Under the pieces are notes generated by a model. It did no database searches. It had not been told where the DNA came from and worked only from the letters and a program-made list of their open reading frames with translations. The position numbers were made by a program, and so were the translations under genes. From positions 18,874-82,873 of the forward strand of contig NZ_DATJIY010000066.1 of NCBI RefSeq assembly GCF_035492835.1: a stretch of DNA of 64,000 nucleotides, written 5' to 3'. The DNA comes from Dinghuibacter sp035492835 (GTDB lineage: Bacteria > Bacteroidota > Bacteroidia > Chitinophagales > Chitinophagaceae). Numbering within the stretch: position 1 is the stretch's first letter; every line of letters starts with the position of its first letter. This document shows positions 60,423 through 64,000 of the stretch, piece by piece.

Positions 60423-60815
60423 ATGATGGCGGAAAGAAAATTAAATTCGACCAACTACCTCAACCAGTCCTACCTGGAGGAGAAATGTGAGCTCAACGAG
60501 CTGTTGTACCTCGTCAGCAAACGCTGGTTGTGTGAGACGTTGTTCAGCATAGAGGAAGGACACGCCCGTTTTACCTCGATCAAGGAGGACCTTCAATTCA
60601 TCAGCGACCATATCCTGAGCGACCGTCTGCGGCAGCTGGAAAAATACGGCCTGGTCCTTCGCCAGCAACTCGACACCGTTCCGCCCCGGGTGGAATATAC
60701 GATCACCGACAAGGGTCGGGAATTGTCCGACTTCCTGGGCCAGCTGTGCACCTTCGCCGGCACCCTGCCGATGATGCATGGGGCTGCCGCCGCGGCCGCC
60801 GCCGAGCGCGTATAG
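60423..60815 (+). CDS. HxlR-family winged-helix regulator
   Basis: 130 residues from the ATG at 60423 (60426 equally possible); the open frame further upstream overlaps the divergent gene's start and has no family features. 'LYLVSKRWLCETLFSIEEGHARFTSIKEDLQFISDHILSDRLRQLEKYGLV' is the HxlR winged helix, followed by 'VEYTITDKGREL'. An Ala-rich tail closes it. Its divergent position, about 107 bp from the PQQ-enzyme gene, suggests it controls that operon. Confidence 0.88.
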   Translation: MMAERKLNSTNYLNQSYLEEKCELNELLYLVSKRWLCETLFSIEEGHARFTSIKEDLQFISDHILSDRLRQLEKYGLVLRQQLDTVPPRVEYTITDKGRELSDFLGQLCTFAGTLPMMHGAAAAAAAERV

Positions 60816-60891
60816 ACGGCTTTACCGCAACATTTGGCCCGCTCGTCTCACGGGCTAACCCGCTCCCCGCGGATTATACTATTTTGCCTCC

Positions 60892-61914
60892 ATGGAGAAA
60901 CCCTGGTACCGGAGGAGGGTGATGGTGGCTTTGGCGCACGCCGCCGTTTGGGCCGTTTTCTTTTTGTTACCCGTTTGGCTGAGACCACCGCACGAGCGCC
61001 GGATGATGCCGCCCGGCGGACACCCGCCTGTGTCCCGTTGGTTCAACTATTTCACCGATTGCTGGCTGGTCCTGGTTTTTTACCTAAATACCCAGGTCCT
61101 CGTCCCGGTATTCTTCAATCGCCGGCGTCACTTTTACTACATACTTTTTCACCTGTTATTGCTCGTGGGGCTTCAGCTGTTGTTTGCCTGTCTGATCGGC
61201 CAGCCGGGGCGTGGATGGCCGGGCCCTCCCCAGTTCCTGTTGTTTCCCTATCTCCTGGTGGTGGCGGCGGGCCTGATCTACCGGCTGGTGGGGGACAGGA
61301 TGGCGGAGGAGCGCGCCCGGCAGGAGCGGGAGAACGAAACCCTCAAAACCGAGCTGTCACTGCTCCGGATGCAGGTCAGCCCGCACTTCATGTTCAACGT
61401 CCTCAACAACATGGTTTCGCTGGCGCGCAAGCGCTCGCTGCTCCTGGAGCCGTCGCTGATAAAATTGTCTTCCCTCATGCGGTACATGCTGTACGAGGCG
61501 GATGGGAAGGTCCCGCTGGAAAAGGAAGTCGAATACCTGCAGAGCTACATCGACCTGCAGCGCCAGCGATTTGCCGGGTCCATGTCGGTGACCGTGGAGG
61601 AAGGGCTGCTGGACGGGAGCCTCGAAATCGAGCCCATGCTGTTGATCCCCTTCGTAGAAAACGCATTCAAACACGGGAAGAGCATTCACATCGCCTGGAA
61701 AACGGTAGCGGGGCTGCTGACGTTTTCGGTCCAGAATAGCTTTGGCACGTCTACGGGCGATAAGACCCCCGGAATCGGCCTGACCAATGTCCGCAGACGG
61801 CTCGACCTGTTATACGGGGACCGGCATTCGCTGACCATACGGACCGAGGGAGACTGGTATTTTGTATTCCTCAATATAAACCTGTCGCATCATGTTGCGT
61901 TGTATCGCCGTTGA
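60892..61914 (+). CDS. LytS-type sensor histidine kinase
   Basis: 340 residues. Four transmembrane helices in the first 140 residues, then a helix and the His_kinase (LytS/YehU-type) domain with phospho-acceptor His in 'LRMQVSPHFMFNVLNNM', and the ATP-binding part 'LIPFVENAFKHG' and 'GIGLTNVRRRLDLLYG'. No recognisable extracytoplasmic sensor, so it probably senses within the membrane. Its 3' end overlaps the LytTR regulator by 23 bp, its evident partner. TATTTTG lies 5 nt before the ATG. Confidence 0.95.
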   Translation: MEKPWYRRRVMVALAHAAVWAVFFLLPVWLRPPHERRMMPPGGHPPVSRWFNYFTDCWLVLVFYLNTQVLVPVFFNRRRHFYYILFHLLLLVGLQLLFACLIGQPGRGWPGPPQFLLFPYLLVVAAGLIYRLVGDRMAEERARQERENETLKTELSLLRMQVSPHFMFNVLNNMVSLARKRSLLLEPSLIKLSSLMRYMLYEADGKVPLEKEVEYLQSYIDLQRQRFAGSMSVTVEEGLLDGSLEIEPMLLIPFVENAFKHGKSIHIAWKTVAGLLTFSVQNSFGTSTGDKTPGIGLTNVRRRLDLLYGDRHSLTIRTEGDWYFVFLNINLSHHVALYRR

Positions 61915-62575
61915 CGATGAGGCCCTGGCCCTCGACCTGTTGGAAGACAATATCCGCCAGGTGCCCTTTTTGCGCCTGGAGCGGACGTGCCGGAACACCC
62001 AGGAAGCTACCCTGGCGCTCCAGGATGGTACGATCGACCTGGTATTTACGGACATCCAGATGCCCGGTCTCACCGGGCTCCAGTGGATCAATACCCTGGT
62101 GAGGAAACCGATGGTCATCCTGATCACGGCCTACGAGAAATACGCCCTCCAGGGTTTCGACCTCGACGTCGTGGACTACCTCCTCAAACCCGTGGCCCTG
62201 GACCGGTTTGTCCGGGCGTGCAACCGCGCCCGTGACCGGGTATCGCCGCCCGCGGCAGCCGATTTCTTTTTTGCCAGCGTCGACTACTCTTTCGTCAAGG
62301 TTGATTTCAAGGACATCGCCTGGGTGGAAGGGCTGAAGGACTATATCAAGATCTACCTCCACCACGGCTCCAAACCCGTCATCACGCGGATGGGGATGAA
62401 GGCCATCGAGGAGCTGCTCCCACCCGGCCGTTTTATCCGGGTGCATAAGTCGTATATCGTGTCGGTGGACAGGATACACTCCATCCGCAAGAGCAGCATC
62501 TACCTCGGAGAGCGCGAGATACCCGTGAGCGATTTTTACAGGGGGGCGGTGCATGCGCTGACGCGGAGGCTCTGA
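61892..62575 (+). CDS. LytTR-type response regulator
   Basis: 227 residues. Canonical receiver: acidic pair in 'IAVDDEALA', phospho-acceptor Asp54 (FTDIQMPGL), 'ITAYEKYA' and the Lys in 'YLLKPVA'; LytTR domain with 'YSFVKVDFKDIAWVEGLKDYIKIYL' and 'FIRVHKSYIVSVDRI'. Overlaps its kinase gene by 23 bp. The canonical receiver makes a useful contrast with the adjacent pseudo-receiver gene. Confidence 0.96.
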   Translation: MLRCIAVDDEALALDLLEDNIRQVPFLRLERTCRNTQEATLALQDGTIDLVFTDIQMPGLTGLQWINTLVRKPMVILITAYEKYALQGFDLDVVDYLLKPVALDRFVRACNRARDRVSPPAAADFFFASVDYSFVKVDFKDIAWVEGLKDYIKIYLHHGSKPVITRMGMKAIEELLPPGRFIRVHKSYIVSVDRIHSIRKSSIYLGEREIPVSDFYRGAVHALTRRL

Positions 62576-62611
62576 CGCTTTGCGGTGTGCCGCCAGCGCC
62601 TGGATTTTCGC

Positions 62612-62619
62612 TAGATTTG
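62612..62619 (+). promoter_or_regulatory. -7-like box 4 nt before the start codon of the third LytTR gene
   Basis: TAGATTTG, a perfect TAnnTTTG, then TCTC and the ATG at 62624. If it is used as a -7 box, transcription would begin at or inside the start codon and the mRNA would be leaderless. No -33 match. Confidence 0.4.
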
Positions 62620-62623
62620 TCTC

Positions 62624-63337
62624 ATGCATAACATCAAGAGCCTGATCCTCGCGCGCGAACCACAGGAATGGACCGGACTGGAGCAACACCTTCGGGAGAT
62701 CCCGGGGGCGATCCTGGAAAAACGCGCCTCCCAGCTGGAGTCGGTCCTGGAGGGCTCGCTATCCGATACCGACCTCATCTTTTGCGAATATGGGTTCGTG
62801 GAGCCGCTGACCACCTATTCGTACATCTATAACGTCAAGGTACCCCCCGTCGTCTGTCTCATCTCCGAACACGACCGCGTGGACGAGCTCGGCGCCAACC
62901 GGGTTTTCGGATTCCTTACCAAAACGGCCACCCTCGAGCAGGTCATCGAAACCATCCGCCAGGCCGTCCGCAACAAATACAGTCCCAAGGAAGGTGGTTA
63001 CAACCGCTGGAAACGCGACGGCTTCATCTTCATCAACTCCGAATACAAGATCATCCGTATCAAATTCGAAGACATCCAGTTCTGCGAAGGCATGAAGGAC
63101 TACACCCAGATCATCCTGGCCGGCAAAACGCAGCCGGTCATCACCCTCCAGAATTTGAAAACGTTCTCGTCAAAACTCCCCGACGACGTCTTCGTCCGCG
63201 TCCACCGCTCCTTCGTAGTATCCCTTCACCACATCGACTCCATTTCCCGCAACGAGATCACCATCGGAAAAAAGATCATCCCCATCGGGAATAGCTACCG
63301 CAACGATTTCTTCCATATTGTAGAGAGCAATTCTTAG
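62624..63337 (+). CDS. LytTR-domain protein with degenerate receiver (Glu in place of the phospho-acceptor Asp)
   Basis: 237 residues. The N-terminal domain aligns with a response-regulator receiver: 'SDTDLIFCEYGF' corresponds to 'TIDLVFTDIQMP' of the neighbour, so the phospho-acceptor Asp is replaced by Glu55, and the acidic pair DD is replaced by Arg-Glu ('LILARE'). The conserved Lys is kept (FLTKT). The C-terminal LytTR DNA-binding domain is intact ('IKFEDIQFCEGMKDYTQIIL', 'FVRVHRSFVVSLHHID'). It should bind DNA independently of phosphorylation, or with a phosphomimetic Glu. Convergent 4-bp overlap with the outer-membrane protein gene. Confidence 0.93.
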   Translation: MHNIKSLILAREPQEWTGLEQHLREIPGAILEKRASQLESVLEGSLSDTDLIFCEYGFVEPLTTYSYIYNVKVPPVVCLISEHDRVDELGANRVFGFLTKTATLEQVIETIRQAVRNKYSPKEGGYNRWKRDGFIFINSEYKIIRIKFEDIQFCEGMKDYTQIILAGKTQPVITLQNLKTFSSKLPDDVFVRVHRSFVVSLHHIDSISRNEITIGKKIIPIGNSYRNDFFHIVESNS

Positions 63338-64000
63338 GGCTTTTTCTTTCCAAAACGCCGGATATCATACGAAAATGAGACCATCCCAAACCGTCCGCGT
63401 ACCTCCGCGCTGCTCTCCTGCAGCAAGTTCCCGTCTACGGTCCTCGATATACCCGAATTCTGGTTGAGCAGATCGAACACAAAGAGCTTAATGTTCCCGG
63501 CCTTGTGCTTGAACAACCGAACCTCCACCGCCGGCGACAGCAACAAGGTTCCCTTCTTAAAGCCAGGGGAAAGGTTGCCGTTGTACTGGTACGCCGCGTT
63601 GACCGAAATCGTCCAGCACCCAAGGTACCACCGGATGATCCCCGTGGCCTGGGCGCTAAAAAAATCCGGCTGCTGTCCGGCCTGGAACGGATAGCGGTAT
63701 ACGTTGTAGCCGGCGTTTGCGTTTGTCATAAGATCGAGTTTGTCCGCTATGGCGGTCGACGTCGACAGGGAAAGGGACACGTTGGTGTTCTGCGAGCTGG
63801 CCACGAGGCCGTTCAGGAGGTTGGGGGTTTGGCTATATGCCAGCCGGCCGGACAGTGTTACCACGGACAAAAGATTCTTTACCGGTAAACCGTAGCTGGA
63901 ATGCAGCGCCGCGGAACAGGCGCCGCCCAGGTTCACCGGCATGGCGACCTGGACCCCATTGCCCAGCTGGGTCAGCGAATTGGCGATCGTATGGAGGGTC
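63334..64000 (-). CDS. Outer-membrane beta-barrel protein, C-terminal part (TonB-dependent receptor-like, partial)
   Basis: The frame is open to the window edge on the minus strand, giving 221 C-terminal residues. Alternating strands ('NLLSVVTLSGRLAYSQTP', 'NVSLSLSTSTAIADKLDLMTNANAGYN', 'WTISVNAAYQYNG', 'GTLLLSPAVEVRLF', 'IKLFVFDLLNQNSGISRTV') and the terminal 'GMVSFSYDIRRFGKKKP' are those of the OMP_b-brl_3 family of outer-membrane receptors, some of which lack SusD partners. It is convergent with the LytTR genes, so its relation to them is unclear. Start lies outside. Confidence 0.87.
   Translation of the reverse strand, partial: TLHTIANSLTQLGNGVQVAMPVNLGGACSAALHSSYGLPVKNLLSVVTLSGRLAYSQTPNLLNGLVASSQNTNVSLSLSTSTAIADKLDLMTNANAGYNVYRYPFQAGQQPDFFSAQATGIIRWYLGCWTISVNAAYQYNGNLSPGFKKGTLLLSPAVEVRLFKHKAGNIKLFVFDLLNQNSGISRTVDGNLLQESSAEVRGRFGMVSFSYDIRRFGKKKP

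Noticed and set aside
1..64000. tRNA, rRNA, CRISPR array, insertion sequence, prophage or toxin-antitoxin pair
   Set aside because: I looked for GTTCGAATCC-like T-loops, repeat-spacer periodicity, transposase or integrase motifs and small toxin partners of the XRE gene and saw none; a covariance or profile search would be the decisive test.

Overview
The window comes from a GC-rich member of the Bacteroidota, most likely a soil-type Chitinophagaceae relative. The reasons are three SusC/SusD pairs, an ECF sigma/FecR cassette, a type IX secretion C-terminal domain, the sigma/anti-sigma/DUF4252/DUF4252 locus, LytTR regulators, many lipoproteins, and -7 boxes of the TAnnTTTG type instead of classical -10 boxes. 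I saw no rRNA, tRNA, CRISPR, insertion sequence or phage gene. Species is not identifiable from the sequence alone.

Layout. 1-10.5 kb: a sugar-uptake and catabolic locus. It holds SusC (partial), SusD, an aldo/keto reductase, an enolase-superfamily dehydratase, an SSS symporter and a lipoprotein L-rhamnose/L-fucose-type mutarotase. A convergent AraC regulator and a large secreted protein of unknown activity follow. Together they suggest non-phosphorylative oxidation of a deoxysugar such as L-fucose (inference). 10.5-19.1 kb: a degenerate stretch, a solitary beta-class DNA methyltransferase coupled to a beta-lactamase-fold hydrolase, a Crp-family regulator, several small conserved proteins, an SDR with its AraC-type regulator, a cytochrome P450, and two secreted or cytosolic proteins with a possible His...Cys papain-like layout. 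19.1-26.3 kb: two sigma-factor cassettes. One is divergent from a 932-aa TPR-CHAT protease-like protein and carries an anti-sigma factor with a TPR-like periplasmic tail. The other is the standard sigma/anti-sigma/DUF4252 pair.

26.3-31.9 kb: an overlapping metallophosphoesterase / glutamine amidotransferase / GluQ-type synthetase operon, and a LytTR regulator with a TPR histidine kinase. 31.9-41 kb: ECF sigma, FecR, SusC (with STN domain) and SusD, followed by a T9SS-exported Ig/PKD-like protein. 41-48.5 kb: XRE regulator, LOG-family protein, PnuC, a PD40 propeller, an M28 (GCPII-like) peptidase, an NTN-hydrolase lipoprotein and a tandem DUF2061 protein. 48.5-60.3 kb: a GH2 glycosidase, SusC/SusD with a strong terminator, a lipoprotein joining a c-type haem motif to FG-GAP repeats, a NIPSNAP protein and an AA12/sorbosone-dehydrogenase-type PQQ enzyme. 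60.4-64 kb: an HxlR regulator, a LytS/LytTR two-component pair, a third LytTR protein whose receiver has Glu at the phospho-acceptor site, and the end of an outer-membrane beta-barrel protein.

The most unusual signals are: (i) a 22-nt element, 21/22 identical, found in two divergent intergenic regions about 73 nt upstream of two regulator genes, with a covarying hairpin, a T6 tract and a short MPA... leader ORF; (ii) the TPR-CHAT/sigma/anti-sigma cassette; (iii) the haem/FG-GAP fusion beside a PQQ-type enzyme; (iv) -7-like boxes only 3-5 nt upstream of start codons, suggesting leaderless mRNAs; and (v) the pseudo-receiver LytTR protein. None was tested by database search here.
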